Shown here: in pieces, positions 16,811-25,735 of the stretch | Layout of the letters: each line of letters starts with the position of its first letter | How positions within the stretch are numbered: position 1 is the first letter of the stretch | NCBI GenBank assembly: GCA_947307055.1 | Contig: CAMZHX010000009.1 | Location: 37,854-101,853 of the forward strand | Reading direction: 5' to 3' | Source: an uncultured Selenomonadales bacterium | GTDB taxonomy: Bacteria > Bacillota > Negativicutes > Selenomonadales > Selenomonadaceae | Length of the DNA: 64,000 nt | Notes under the pieces: generated by a model | Told to the model about the DNA's origin: nothing | Databases searched by the model: none | What the model saw: only the letters and a program-made list of their open reading frames with translations | Translations under genes and position numbers: made by a program

Positions 16811-16850
16811 TATTCATTACGCATTGCGTATTACGCATTACGCATTATTC
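16811..16850. repeat. R2 repeat (ATTACGC units) at the end of ispF
   Basis: Tandem CATTACG/GCATTGCG words. Read on the minus strand it encodes the last residues and stop codon of IspF. Confidence 0.75.
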
Positions 16851-17307
16851 CCGCAACGGCATACGCCGCAATTCCCTGCTCCGTGCCCGTGAAGCCTAGC
16901 CCTTCCTCCGTCTTAGCCTTCACGCTCACCGCGTCAACGTCGACTTGCATGACCTCCGCTAAACGTTCGCGCATTTGCAAAATGTACGGCGCGAGCTTCG
17001 GCTTTTGCGCCACGACGATTGAATCAACGTTGCCGATTGAATAGCCCTTCGCCTTGACGAGGACGAGAATTCTTTTGAGAAGTTCGACGCTGGAAATGTC
17101 TTTGTATTCGGGCGTACTAGGGAAATGTTGTCCGATGTCGCCAAGAGTCGCCGCGCCCAATATCGCATCAATTATCGCGTGAATCAAAACGTCGCCGTCC
17201 GAGTGCGCCTCAAGTCCTAACTTATGCGGAATCTCGACGCCGCCCAAAATTAATTTCCTGCCCTCTACGAGTTTGTGAACGTCGTAGCCGATACCAAATC
17301 GAATCAT
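16831..17307 (-). CDS. ispF: 2-C-methyl-D-erythritol 2,4-cyclodiphosphate synthase
   Basis: 158 residues, normal length, MEP-pathway enzyme forming the cyclodiphosphate. Zinc ligands D and H in GYDVHKL and H in [29 protein letters not shown] closes the active site. The last four residues (MRNA) and the stop come from an R2 repeat. Its start overlaps the ispD stop by 4 nt (ATGA), so the two are coupled. Confidence 0.95.
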   Translation of the reverse strand: MIRFGIGYDVHKLVEGRKLILGGVEIPHKLGLEAHSDGDVLIHAIIDAILGAATLGDIGQHFPSTPEYKDISSVELLKRILVLVKAKGYSIGNVDSIVVAQKPKLAPYILQMRERLAEVMQVDVDAVSVKAKTEEGLGFTGTEQGIAAYAVAGIMRNA

Positions 17308-17999
17308 CTTTCCCCATTCCTTTGCAAAAAAGTTTCCGCGACGTGTATATCTTCGGGCGTCGTGATTTTCAAATTTTCGTAGCCGCCCGCCACGACTTTT
17401 ATTTTCTGCGCGAGCTGCTCGACTAAGCTTGAATCGTCCGTGCCTAAAAATTCTTCTTCGGCGGCGCGCTCGTAAGCCTTCAACAAAATTTCGCGTCTGA
17501 AGCCTTGCGGCGTCTGCACGTTGACGAGTTGCGCGCGCGGCGGCGTGTACCGTACAAAGCCTTCCTCGTCTATGACTTTGATTGTATTTTTTTCGGGAAC
17601 AGCCGCTATCGCTCCGCCGAATTTTTCTGCTGCGTCGATTACGTCGTTAATTGTCCGCACGCTCACGAGCGGTCTTGCTGCGTCGTGCACTAAAACTATT
17701 TCCGTTTCGTCGGGCAAAAGTTTTAAGCCGTTCGCGATTGAATATTGGCGTTCACTGCCGCCGACCGTTACGACCCAAGGTTTTAAATTTTCGGTCGCGT
17801 TCAGAAGTTTTGTGACCGTCTCAACCTCGTGCGCTCCGACTACTACGATTAAAAAGTTCACGCGCTCGACTTTGGAAAATGTCCTCAAGCTCCGAATCAA
17901 AATCGGCACGCCATGAAGCTCCAACAAATTTTTATTTATGCCGCAGAAATCGCCCATGCGTTTGCTTGCGCCGGCGGCAGGGAATACTGCTGTTACCAT
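17304..17999 (-). CDS. ispD: 2-C-methyl-D-erythritol 4-phosphate cytidylyltransferase
   Basis: 231 residues. CTP-binding loop [13 protein letters not shown], central [12 protein letters not shown], and the C-terminal [12 protein letters not shown] characteristic of IspD. It converts MEP to CDP-ME. RBS GGAGG precedes ATG 17999. It is upstream of and overlaps ispF, the usual pairing. dxr, which should precede it in the pathway, is not in the window. Confidence 0.95.
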   Translation of the reverse strand: MVTAVFPAAGASKRMGDFCGINKNLLELHGVPILIRSLRTFSKVERVNFLIVVVGAHEVETVTKLLNATENLKPWVVTVGGSERQYSIANGLKLLPDETEIVLVHDAARPLVSVRTINDVIDAAEKFGGAIAAVPEKNTIKVIDEEGFVRYTPPRAQLVNVQTPQGFRREILLKAYERAAEEEFLGTDDSSLVEQLAQKIKVVAGGYENLKITTPEDIHVAETFLQRNGER

Positions 18000-18023
18000 T
18001 CCATAACCTCCGATAATTTTATT

Positions 18024-18827
18024 TTAAATCAAGCCGTCATTCATAAGTTTGCGAATCCCGACAAGTACGCCGCTTTGGTCGCAACTCAACGTCTCGAACT
18101 TCGCGAACTTTTTCAAATCGGGATGAGCATTCGCCATAGCAAAGCCGTAGCCGACCGCTTGAAGCATTTCGCAATCGTTCATGTAATCGCCGAACGCCGC
18201 GCACTCTTCGGGCAAAATGTTCAAAGCTTGCTGAACGTGTTCGACGGCCTCGCCCTTATTCGCGCCGGGCGACGAGACATCAACCCACCAATCGATTGTC
18301 TGCACGACTTGCAACGAATCGTAAAACGCCGCGAGCTTGTCGTAAATATTTTTGCCGGCGTTGCCTGTCGGGTCATAGAGCGCGATTTTAATCGGCGTGT
18401 CGGTGACCTCGTCCCAACTGTCGACAATAATTCTGTGTGTGTAATATTTATCCATGTCGTCGGTGTATCTGGGCTTGTCGAAGTCGCGTAGGATATACGA
18501 ATCTTTTTTGCCGCACCACACGCACATAATATCTTTAAATGTCGACGCCGCCGCCAAAACTTTTTTGACGGTCTCGACTTCCATAGTGTGGCTGAAAACT
18601 TCCTCGCCGCGATACATTACGAGCGTCCCGCCCTCCGCCACAAATAAAAATTCGTCGCGATACTTTTTGAACGACTTGAGCAACGAGGCGTATTGGCGAC
18701 CGCTAGCCGGTGCGAAAATTACGTTACGGCTTTTGAGTTCGGCAATCATCTCATCGAAACCTTCGGGCAATTTATTTTCACTCGTCAGGAGCGTCCCGTC
18801 CATGTCCGAGAAAATTATTTTAATCAT
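18024..18827 (-). CDS. Cof-type HAD-IIB phosphatase (paralogue)
   Basis: 267 residues with FSDMDGTLLTS (motif I), FAPASGRQ (II), GANKGEAVEHV (III lysine) and AFGDYMNDCEMLQ (IV). FGDYMND is typical of the YkrA/SupH-like subgroup acting on sugar phosphates or flavin. RBS GGAGG, start ATG 18827. It diverges from rlmN through two promoters sharing a -35 box. Confidence 0.87.
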   Translation of the reverse strand: MIKIIFSDMDGTLLTSENKLPEGFDEMIAELKSRNVIFAPASGRQYASLLKSFKKYRDEFLFVAEGGTLVMYRGEEVFSHTMEVETVKKVLAAASTFKDIMCVWCGKKDSYILRDFDKPRYTDDMDKYYTHRIIVDSWDEVTDTPIKIALYDPTGNAGKNIYDKLAAFYDSLQVVQTIDWWVDVSSPGANKGEAVEHVQQALNILPEECAAFGDYMNDCEMLQAVGYGFAMANAHPDLKKFAKFETLSCDQSGVLVGIRKLMNDGLI

Positions 18828-18854
18828 TGCGCACCCTCCAAAACATTTTGCAAG

Positions 18855-18883
18855 ATTGTATCACGTACAAGATTTAATTGCAA
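18855..18883 (-). promoter_or_regulatory. Promoter of the HAD phosphatase, sharing its -35 box with rlmN
   Basis: Minus strand TTGCAA (18878-18883), 17 nt, TACAAT (18855-18860) with an extended TG. Confidence 0.6.
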
Positions 18884-18906
18884 AATTCGCGGCCGGAATT
18901 TAAAAT
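18878..18906 (+). promoter_or_regulatory. rlmN promoter, sharing its -35 box
   Basis: TTGCAA (18878-18883), 17 nt, TAAAAT (18901-18906). TTGCAA is its own reverse complement, so the same six bases serve both strands. Confidence 0.6.
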
Positions 18907-18923
18907 TTGTTTGAGGTGATGAA

Positions 18924-19952
18924 ATGTCTAAGAAAAATTTATTTGGCTTGACGCTTGCGGAATTGGAAGAGGAGTTCGCGCCGTTGCCGAAGTTCAGAGC
19001 AAAACAAATTGCCGCGCACATTTACAAACGCGGCGTGAAAAATTTCGATGACATGAACGACTTGCCTAAAAATTTGCGGGCGGAATTCTCGACGCGCTAC
19101 GAAATTAAAATCGCTGACGTTTTGAAAAGATTGGATTCGCGCGACGGCTTGACGAAAAAATTTTTATTGAGCTTGAGTGACGGCGCGGCGGTCGAAATTG
19201 TTTTGATGAAGCACGACTACGGAAATAGCGTTTGCATTTCCAGCCAAGTTGGTTGTCAAATGGGTTGCAAATTTTGCGCGTCGACCCTCAAGGGTTTGGA
19301 GAGAAATTTGACGGCGGCGGAGATGCTCGGCGAAATTTTTTTTGCAGAGGAATTTTTACGCGCACAAGGTCGCAAGCTCGACAGCGTAGTCATCATGGGC
19401 ACGGGCGAACCGCTTATGAATTACGACGCGTTGATTAAAATGCTCCGCCTTTTGCACGAGGATTATTGTTTGGACATGAGCTACAGGAAAATTACCATTT
19501 CGACTTGCGGAGTTGTCCCTGCGATAAAAAAATTGCGCGACGAGAAAATTCCGGTCACGCTGTCGATTTCTTTGCACGCGCCCGATGATAAATTGCGTTC
19601 CGCGCTCATGCCGATAAATTCCGCCTTTGGTCTGAAAAGTTTACTCGCGGCGGGCGACGACTACGCACAAGTTACGGGGCGGCGCGTCACCTACGAATAT
19701 ATTTTGCTCGGCGGCATCAACGATACCGAAGAACACGCCCGACAACTCGCGAAAATTTTGGGCGGGCAACTCGCTAATGTCAATTTGATTCCGTTTAATC
19801 CGGTCGTCGAAAGAACTTTCAGTCCGCCGACTAATGCCGCCGTTAAAAAATTTTTCCACTTTCTGAACTCGCACGGGATTGGCGCGACCGTTCGCAAGGA
19901 AATGGGCGCAGATGTCAATGCGGCTTGCGGACAACTTCGCGCGAAACTTTGA
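18924..19952 (+). CDS. rlmN: Dual-specificity 23S rRNA/tRNA adenine-C2 methyltransferase
   Basis: A 342-residue radical-SAM enzyme that methylates C2 of A2503 in 23S rRNA and A37 of some tRNAs. Cluster ligands are in CQMGCKFCAS (CxxxCxxC); GTGEPLMNYD and ITISTCGVVP follow; the methyl-carrying cysteine lies in the C-terminal NAACGQLR, and a conserved cysteine earlier. RBS GAGGTGATG gives ATG 18924. Normal length. Confidence 0.94.
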   Translation: MSKKNLFGLTLAELEEEFAPLPKFRAKQIAAHIYKRGVKNFDDMNDLPKNLRAEFSTRYEIKIADVLKRLDSRDGLTKKFLLSLSDGAAVEIVLMKHDYGNSVCISSQVGCQMGCKFCASTLKGLERNLTAAEMLGEIFFAEEFLRAQGRKLDSVVIMGTGEPLMNYDALIKMLRLLHEDYCLDMSYRKITISTCGVVPAIKKLRDEKIPVTLSISLHAPDDKLRSALMPINSAFGLKSLLAAGDDYAQVTGRRVTYEYILLGGINDTEEHARQLAKILGGQLANVNLIPFNPVVERTFSPPTNAAVKKFFHFLNSHGIGATVRKEMGADVNAACGQLRAKL

Positions 19953-20102
19953 GAGCGAGCCAACAATTAAAATTGAATTAAAAATCAATCGTCAGATAAA
20001 TTTAAAAGGGCTTGCCGCTTTTTTTTTGCTCGCGTTTGTGCTAAGCTTAGTAAAATATTTTCCGGCTAAAGTCACAAAGAATTTAACAGGGAGAAATTTT
20101 CA

Positions 20103-22598
20103 ATGGAGATGATTACTAAAAAATATTTCGACTCGCGGCAATGCCTTATCGCTGTTGTAATTTTCTTGGGCGTCAACGTCACAACTTGTCAAGCCGCCGA
20201 AGAAGAACCCGCTAATGTCATGGAGGCGTTCGACGATAACGACTCCGAAGAATCGGACAGCGCATCTGCCGATCTCGAAGAAAATATCGAAGAGGAAATT
20301 CAAAGCGACGCTTCACAAACTATAGAGAATGAAAACTTCGCCGCGCAGAGTGATATAAATTCAAGTTCGTCTGGGGTTACGGTCGAGGGCGTCGGCAATC
20401 GCATTTCAATTCCTACCGGCAAGACTGTTCAATCGCTCGGCAAAGGGGTTCTAGTTTCTTACGGGCGCGACCATAATCTCGACGTTGCAGGGAAAATCGC
20501 GACGACCGGCAATGCTATCGAATTCAATTTTGGCTCGAACTCTTTAGGCGTCGGGGAATATCGCGGCTCCTATATCCGTTACTTGCGCAACGTCGACACC
20601 GAAGGAAATGTCATCTCTGTAAGCAATCTTCCAATCGAAATGGCGGACGGAGACTTTAATTACGCGGCGGACGAATTGAATGGCGCGCTCGTTAGTAATT
20701 TCAATTTGTCCGGGAAAATTTCGGGTTCTCGCGCAATCTACATCGGCAACACGGCTTTTGTTAAAAATATCAATATCAATCGCGGCGCGGAAATCAGCGG
20801 CGATATTGTCTCGGAGTGGAAACATTTCACGGACGGCGAAGCGATTAACATTCAATACAACGGGCAAACTTTCAGCGCGTCAACTTATATTCCCGACCTC
20901 GTCACGGATTTAAATTTCAATACGAGCTTGAAGTATGGCGGGAAAATTTCTGGCGCGGACAATATGAAAATGCACGTCAACAATGGCACGCTAAATTTTT
21001 CGGGCACGGCTGATGTTGTCAGCGTCGACGTTATGAGCGGCGCGAAACTTTACGGCGGCACGTTCACAGTCAATGGTCAAGGGCAAATCGCGGAAGGCTT
21101 TAGCGACTCGACCGCCGGCAAGTTTATAAATCACGGAACGATTGCGGCAGGTTCGCCCAATACCAATTTGATTATCAATGGCGATTTGATTTCCGACGGC
21201 ATTTTACAAAAAGTTTCGGGCGGCGAGGCCGGTTCAATTATCGTGAACGGCAACGCCAATATCGAAGGCTCGATCGTCACGACCGATTCACTTCTGCCTA
21301 ACGAAACGGCTACTGTCCTTGTCGCAAAATCAATCACCGGCAACATTAAAAATCCCGAAGGCAATCCCGTCCCGATTTCGGCGATGCTCGGCGCGACCGG
21401 CAAAATTGTCGATAACAAATTGCTCGTCACCACTCAACAAATCGAAGCTTCGGAAAGCAAACCTTCAAGGGAGCCTAACAGCTTCGACGCTATGAATAAT
21501 ATGTTCAACAACCTTGAAGGCGATCGGCGAGAAGAAATGCGCGAGCTTTACAACTTGGGCGAGCCTGAAGCTAGGCGAGCTTTGAATCAAATCGGCGCGA
21601 ATGATTCTGCGCGGATCATGAGCGTCGCGCAACAAAATGCCGCCGTTGACAAAATGATTTCCGGACGCGTCGCGAAAGTTCTTGCGCCTGATTTCTTCGC
21701 GCCCGATTTTATTGACGTGAACGTTAAGCCTATGGCGTTTGCTGACGGCGATAGCGATTCGCCCGAAATGAAAGTTAAAGTCAAAGTCAAAAAGCCGTCG
21801 CGCCAGGAAAATAATTTCTGGATAAACTACATGAAAAATTGGGGGAGCTTGAACGGCGGCACGGATTATCATGGCAGCGTTATCGTCGGCGGCTACGATA
21901 GACCATTCGGGAAAAAATTTCGCGCTGGGCTTTTCGTGACTTACGGGACGATAGGTTATGGCGCAAAGTCTTCGCGGGCAACCGTTTACGATACGCGGCT
22001 TGGACTTTATGCGGGCTATCACAACAAGCAGAGCGATGTTTATTTCTACATAAACGGCGGACAACTTCGGAATTCTCTACACAGGGGGATTTCATCGTTA
22101 GGGCTCGCGACTGCCGCTAATTATAAAAGTCACATTGTCGAAGTCGGCGGTGAGTATAAATACGACCTTCAGCCGAAAAAAATTTGGCATGTCTGCCCGT
22201 TCGTAAATTTCCAAGCGTCGTACCTCAAGCAGAATGGCTACAACGAGCGCGGCGCGGGCATTTATAATCAACACGTCGAGGCGGGCAGCAATACATATTT
22301 TGCCGCGCAGGTCGGCGTTGATTTGAAGAGATATTATCGGACTGGAATGTTTGGTATGCGATTCGGAGTTAAGCGCGGGTTCACGGGTGCCGACCCCGAT
22401 TTGAAAATCAGCTACGAGGGCGACGGCTCCAACAGCTACAGAATCCGTTACGAGCGCGATAAAACACATTTCCTTTGCTCGTTGCGCGGCGAAAGTGAAT
22501 TTGCTCGCGGCTGGTTCGTCGGCGGCGAAGCTGAATTTCAAGTCGGCGATAATGATAAAGACGTTACAGCTTCGGTAATGTTTAGGAGGGTTTGGTAA
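20103..22598 (+). CDS. Autotransporter outer-membrane protein (type Va secretion)
   Basis: 831 residues: signal peptide (about 1-30, ending TTCQAA), an acidic linker, a passenger of short beta-strand repeats with polar Asn/Gly-rich turns (about 90-470), a helical connector (about 490-560), and a C-terminal 12-strand beta-domain beginning near NNFWINYMKNWGS and ending VMFRRVW, the aromatic C-terminal signal for BAM-dependent assembly. The passenger has no recognisable enzyme motif; adhesion is a guess. It overlaps the next gene (TAATG) so expression is linked to a two-component system. Confidence 0.85.
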   Translation: MEMITKKYFDSRQCLIAVVIFLGVNVTTCQAAEEEPANVMEAFDDNDSEESDSASADLEENIEEEIQSDASQTIENENFAAQSDINSSSSGVTVEGVGNRISIPTGKTVQSLGKGVLVSYGRDHNLDVAGKIATTGNAIEFNFGSNSLGVGEYRGSYIRYLRNVDTEGNVISVSNLPIEMADGDFNYAADELNGALVSNFNLSGKISGSRAIYIGNTAFVKNININRGAEISGDIVSEWKHFTDGEAINIQYNGQTFSASTYIPDLVTDLNFNTSLKYGGKISGADNMKMHVNNGTLNFSGTADVVSVDVMSGAKLYGGTFTVNGQGQIAEGFSDSTAGKFINHGTIAAGSPNTNLIINGDLISDGILQKVSGGEAGSIIVNGNANIEGSIVTTDSLLPNETATVLVAKSITGNIKNPEGNPVPISAMLGATGKIVDNKLLVTTQQIEASESKPSREPNSFDAMNNMFNNLEGDRREEMRELYNLGEPEARRALNQIGANDSARIMSVAQQNAAVDKMISGRVAKVLAPDFFAPDFIDVNVKPMAFADGDSDSPEMKVKVKVKKPSRQENNFWINYMKNWGSLNGGTDYHGSVIVGGYDRPFGKKFRAGLFVTYGTIGYGAKSSRATVYDTRLGLYAGYHNKQSDVYFYINGGQLRNSLHRGISSLGLATAANYKSHIVEVGGEYKYDLQPKKIWHVCPFVNFQASYLKQNGYNERGAGIYNQHVEAGSNTYFAAQVGVDLKRYYRTGMFGMRFGVKRGFTGADPDLKISYEGDGSNSYRIRYERDKTHFLCSLRGESEFARGWFVGGEAEFQVGDNDKDVTASVMFRRVW

Positions 22599-23281
22599 TG
22601 GGAGAAAAAATTTTTATCGTGGAAGATGAGCGGCCGATTTCGCGACTTCTGCAATTAACACTTGAGCGCGAAGGCTTCAAGACCGCTACCGAAATGAACG
22701 GTCGCCGCGCCTTTGAAAGAATTCTTCAAGAAAAATACGATTTGGTTTTGCTCGACGTGATGCTTCCCGAAATGGACGGCATGGAAATTTGTAAGCGCGT
22801 CCGCGAAGTCAGCGACGTTCCAATAATCATGTTAACGGCTCGCGACGAAATCCCAGACAAAGTCGAAGGTTTGGACTTGGGCGCGAACGATTACATGACT
22901 AAACCTTTCGCGACCGAAGAACTTTTAGCCAGAATTCGCGGAACCATTCGCCGCCATAACGAAAAAATTCGCGCGTCGGAGGAAACTCGTTACGTCGTCA
23001 AAAATATGATTCTCTACCCCGAACGCTACGAAGTCACGGTCAAAGGCGAGCCCGTCGAGTTGACGCATAAGGAGTACGCGCTGTTAAAATATCTCGTCGA
23101 GAATAAGCGCAACGTCTTGAGTCGCGACCAAATTTTACAACAAGTTTGGGGCTATGACTTCATCGGCGATACGAATGTCGTTGACGTTTACATCAGCTAT
23201 TTGCGCTCAAAGATTGATGACCGCTTCGGCGAGAAGTACATTTACACGACAAGAGGCGTCGGTTATGCAATTAGAGATTGA
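22598..23281 (+). CDS. OmpR/PhoB-family response regulator
   Basis: 227 residues. Receiver domain with acidic pocket (IVEDE), phospho-acceptor aspartate in LVLLDVMLPEMDG, T in MLTARDE, K in MTKPF. Winged-helix output domain with THKEYALLKYLVENK, VLSRDQILQQVWGYDF and TRGVGYAIRD. ATG 22598 is taken with AGGAGGG 8 nt upstream; it overlaps the autotransporter stop by one base. It overlaps the kinase start by 17 nt. The three genes form one unit ending at the 23970 terminator. Confidence 0.92.
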   Translation: MGEKIFIVEDERPISRLLQLTLEREGFKTATEMNGRRAFERILQEKYDLVLLDVMLPEMDGMEICKRVREVSDVPIIMLTARDEIPDKVEGLDLGANDYMTKPFATEELLARIRGTIRRHNEKIRASEETRYVVKNMILYPERYEVTVKGEPVELTHKEYALLKYLVENKRNVLSRDQILQQVWGYDFIGDTNVVDVYISYLRSKIDDRFGEKYIYTTRGVGYAIRD

Positions 23282-23963
23282 CGCGGCGTCGGAAAATTTT
23301 CTCCGACAACAACGCCTCGTAAATGACGTGTCGCACGAACTCAGGACGCCACTAACGATAATTCGCGGCTACGTGGATTTGCTAGAGAGTTACGGCGCGA
23401 CCGACCCAGAACTTTTTAAAGAGGCCGTCATGTCGATAAAAAAATCCGCGCAGAATATGCAAAGCCTCGTTGAAAGTTTATTATTCCTAGCTCGTGCGGA
23501 TCAAGGAACTCAATCGCTTATAAAAGTTCCCGTCGATTTGGACGACCTGCTGAAAAAATTCGTCGAAGATTATCGCTCGCCGCGCATAAAAATTTCAAAG
23601 TTCTCGCCGTGTAAAATTTTAGCGGACGGAGAATTTCTAAAGAAAATGTTCGCGGCATTCCTCGATAATGCGTTGCGCTATTCAAATGGCTCGGTCAAGA
23701 TTGAGCTGACAACTTCGGGCGACGTTGCGATTTTGAAATTCATCGACAAGGGCATTGGCATTTCAAAAGAGGAGAGCGAAAAAATTTTCGACATATTCTA
23801 TCGAAGCGACAAGGCGCGAACCAAAGTCAATGATAAGGAAAATTCTGTTGGCTTGGGCTTATCGGTCGCGAAGTGGATTGCCGATCACCACGACATAAAA
23901 ATTAGCGTCAAAAGCAAACTTGGCGAGGGTACGACCTTCACGCTGACTATCCCGACAATTTGA
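23265..23963 (+). CDS. Cytosolic histidine kinase without sensor domain
   Basis: 232 residues only. ATG 23265 has AGAGG 8 nt upstream, inside the regulator gene. It begins directly before the dimerisation domain (phospho-histidine in NDVSHELRTPLT) and has the ATP-binding boxes N (FLDNALRYSN), G1 (DKGIGIS), F (IFYRSD) and G2 (VGLGLSVAKW). No transmembrane helix, HAMP or PAS can be found in any frame upstream because that DNA encodes the regulator. Either an input partner exists or it is constitutive. Confidence 0.88.
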   Translation: MQLEIDAASENFLRQQRLVNDVSHELRTPLTIIRGYVDLLESYGATDPELFKEAVMSIKKSAQNMQSLVESLLFLARADQGTQSLIKVPVDLDDLLKKFVEDYRSPRIKISKFSPCKILADGEFLKKMFAAFLDNALRYSNGSVKIELTTSGDVAILKFIDKGIGISKEESEKIFDIFYRSDKARTKVNDKENSVGLGLSVAKWIADHHDIKISVKSKLGEGTTFTLTIPTI

Positions 23964-23969
23964 AAAAAT

Positions 23970-23998
23970 GCCTTCCGACTCGGAGGGCAAATTTTTTT
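23970..23998 (+). terminator. Terminator after the histidine kinase
   Basis: GCCTTCCG (23970-23977) with CGGAGGGC (23981-23988), then T7. The last T bases form part of the next -35 box. Confidence 0.8.
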
Positions 23999-24025
23999 GT
24001 CAAAGTCGCGGCGTTTTGTTATAAT
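23997..24025 (+). promoter_or_regulatory. nnrD/nnrE promoter
   Basis: TTGTCA (23997-24002), 17 nt, perfect TATAAT (24020-24025). It begins within the terminator T-tract. Confidence 0.7.
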
Positions 24026-24055
24026 GCAGGAAATTTTTTTGGGAGGATTTGTTGT

Positions 24056-25612
24056 ATGAAAGTGGCATTGGCGAAACAAATGCACGATATAGACAAGAGC
24101 GCGGTCGAGGAATACGGCTTGCCGGAGTTGTCGCTGATGGAGAGCGCGGGACATCGCGTCTTCGAGGCAATGAAAAATATTTTGGGCGGCGTCGGCAAGA
24201 AAAGCATTTGCATATTGGCGGGTAGCGGCAATAATGGCGGCGATGCTCTGGTTGCGGCGCGATACCTTTCAAACGCGGGGGCTCGCGTGAAAATTTTTTT
24301 GCTCGGCGATAAAGACCACAGGACAAATTCGCTCAACGTCCAGATGAGAATTCTGCGCGGCATGGGCGTCGAACTCCAACAGCTCGACAGCGACAGAGCT
24401 TGGGAGCGTTTGCAAGTCACGTTGAGATTTTCTGATGCGGTCGTCGACGGGATTTTAGGTACGGGTTTTAGCGGGCAAATTCGACCGGGCGCGCTCCGCT
24501 TGATTCGCCTTGTCAATGCCGCGAAAAAAATCACCGTCGCGATTGATATTCCGTCGGGCGTCGAGGCTGATAGCGGCGCGGTCGGCGAAGCGGCTTTGCA
24601 AGCTGATTGCACAGTTGCTTTAGGTTTGCCGAAGATTGGCCATTACATTTGTCCTGGCGCGTCTTACGTCGGGAAACTTTTGGTCGACAACATCGGGATT
24701 CCGTCTGAGCTGCTCAACGATGAAATTCATCAAACTTTGGTCGACGATGAACTTGCGCTGACATTCTTACCGGCTCGCCCGAAAGATTCGCATAAAGGGA
24801 CGTGCGGGAAAATTTTAATCGTGGCAGGGTCGAAGGGCATGACGGGTGCGGCGAGTTTAGCGGCTATGAGTGCTATGAAAGTCGGCGCGGGACTGGTGAC
24901 GCTCGCGACGCCCGAAAGTCTCAATCCGATTTACGAAGTCAAACTGACCGAAGTCATAACCGCGCCGCTCGACGAGATTAAGCAGGGAATAATCGGCGGC
25001 GATAAGGCGGCAGAAAAAATTTTTGACTTAGCGGAGAAGTCTGACGCAATTTTAATGGGTTGCGGACTTGGGCGCGAGCGCGAAACTCAAGTACTTGTCA
25101 AAAAAATTGTCGCGGAGGTCGACAAGCCTTTGATACTCGACGCCGACGCGATTTACCCTTTCAACGGCAACGCAGAAGAGCTCAAAGCTTGCAAACAAAT
25201 TCCGATTTTGACGCCGCATTTGGGAGAGTTGTCCGCGCTGTTGAATATCCCGATTGAAAAACTTCGTCCCGCGCTAATTCCCGAAGTCAGACGCGCCGCG
25301 CAGGAATTCAGAGCAATCATCGTGGCGAAGTGCGAGGCAACTGTTATCGGCTACCCGAACGGAGAAATTTTTATCTCGCCGCTCGGAAATAGCGCAATGG
25401 CATCGGGCGGTTGCGGCGACGTTTTAGCGGGCGCGATTGCCGGTCTCATGAAGCAAACGCCCTTTGCTCCGTTGACGGGCGTTTGGTTGCAAGGTATGGC
25501 GGGGAACTTCGCCGCGCTTGAAAAGGCAGAAGGTTTAACCGCTTCCGACGTTATGGAGTACTTGCCCGCCGCGATTAAAAAACTCCGCGCAATCGGCTAT
25601 CAGAACTCCTAA
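24056..25612 (+). CDS. nnr: Bifunctional NAD(P)H-hydrate repair enzyme (epimerase + ADP/ATP-dependent dehydratase)
   Basis: 518 residues, two fused domains. The N-terminal YjeF_N epimerase (about 1-215) has LMESAGHRVFE, AGSGNNGGDALV and DIPSGVEAD. The C-terminal carbohydrate-kinase-like dehydratase (about 225-510) has KGTCGKILIVAGS, ADAIYPF, LTPHLGELS and GCGDVLAGAIAG. Together they repair damaged hydrated NAD(P)H. ATG 24056 follows GGGAGG with 9 nt spacing; the frame is open upstream but lies before the promoter. Confidence 0.93.
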   Translation: MKVALAKQMHDIDKSAVEEYGLPELSLMESAGHRVFEAMKNILGGVGKKSICILAGSGNNGGDALVAARYLSNAGARVKIFLLGDKDHRTNSLNVQMRILRGMGVELQQLDSDRAWERLQVTLRFSDAVVDGILGTGFSGQIRPGALRLIRLVNAAKKITVAIDIPSGVEADSGAVGEAALQADCTVALGLPKIGHYICPGASYVGKLLVDNIGIPSELLNDEIHQTLVDDELALTFLPARPKDSHKGTCGKILIVAGSKGMTGAASLAAMSAMKVGAGLVTLATPESLNPIYEVKLTEVITAPLDEIKQGIIGGDKAAEKIFDLAEKSDAILMGCGLGRERETQVLVKKIVAEVDKPLILDADAIYPFNGNAEELKACKQIPILTPHLGELSALLNIPIEKLRPALIPEVRRAAQEFRAIIVAKCEATVIGYPNGEIFISPLGNSAMASGGCGDVLAGAIAGLMKQTPFAPLTGVWLQGMAGNFAALEKAEGLTASDVMEYLPAAIKKLRAIGYQNS

Positions 25613-25688
25613 AAATAAAAAGTTTTTCGATATGACCAATGTCATATTTGAATTTTGATTTTCGTAAAAAGATAAATGAATTTTCTAC

Positions 25689-25713
25689 AAAAAAAACCCC
25701 CGACAATCGGGGG
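25689..25713 (-). terminator. Terminator of the WYL regulator gene
   Basis: Minus strand CCCCCGA-TTG-TCGGGGG followed by T8 (plus coordinates 25697-25703 and 25707-25713; A8 at 25689-25696). Confidence 0.85.
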
Positions 25714-25735
25714 AAAATTTGATTTTGAACTTGTC

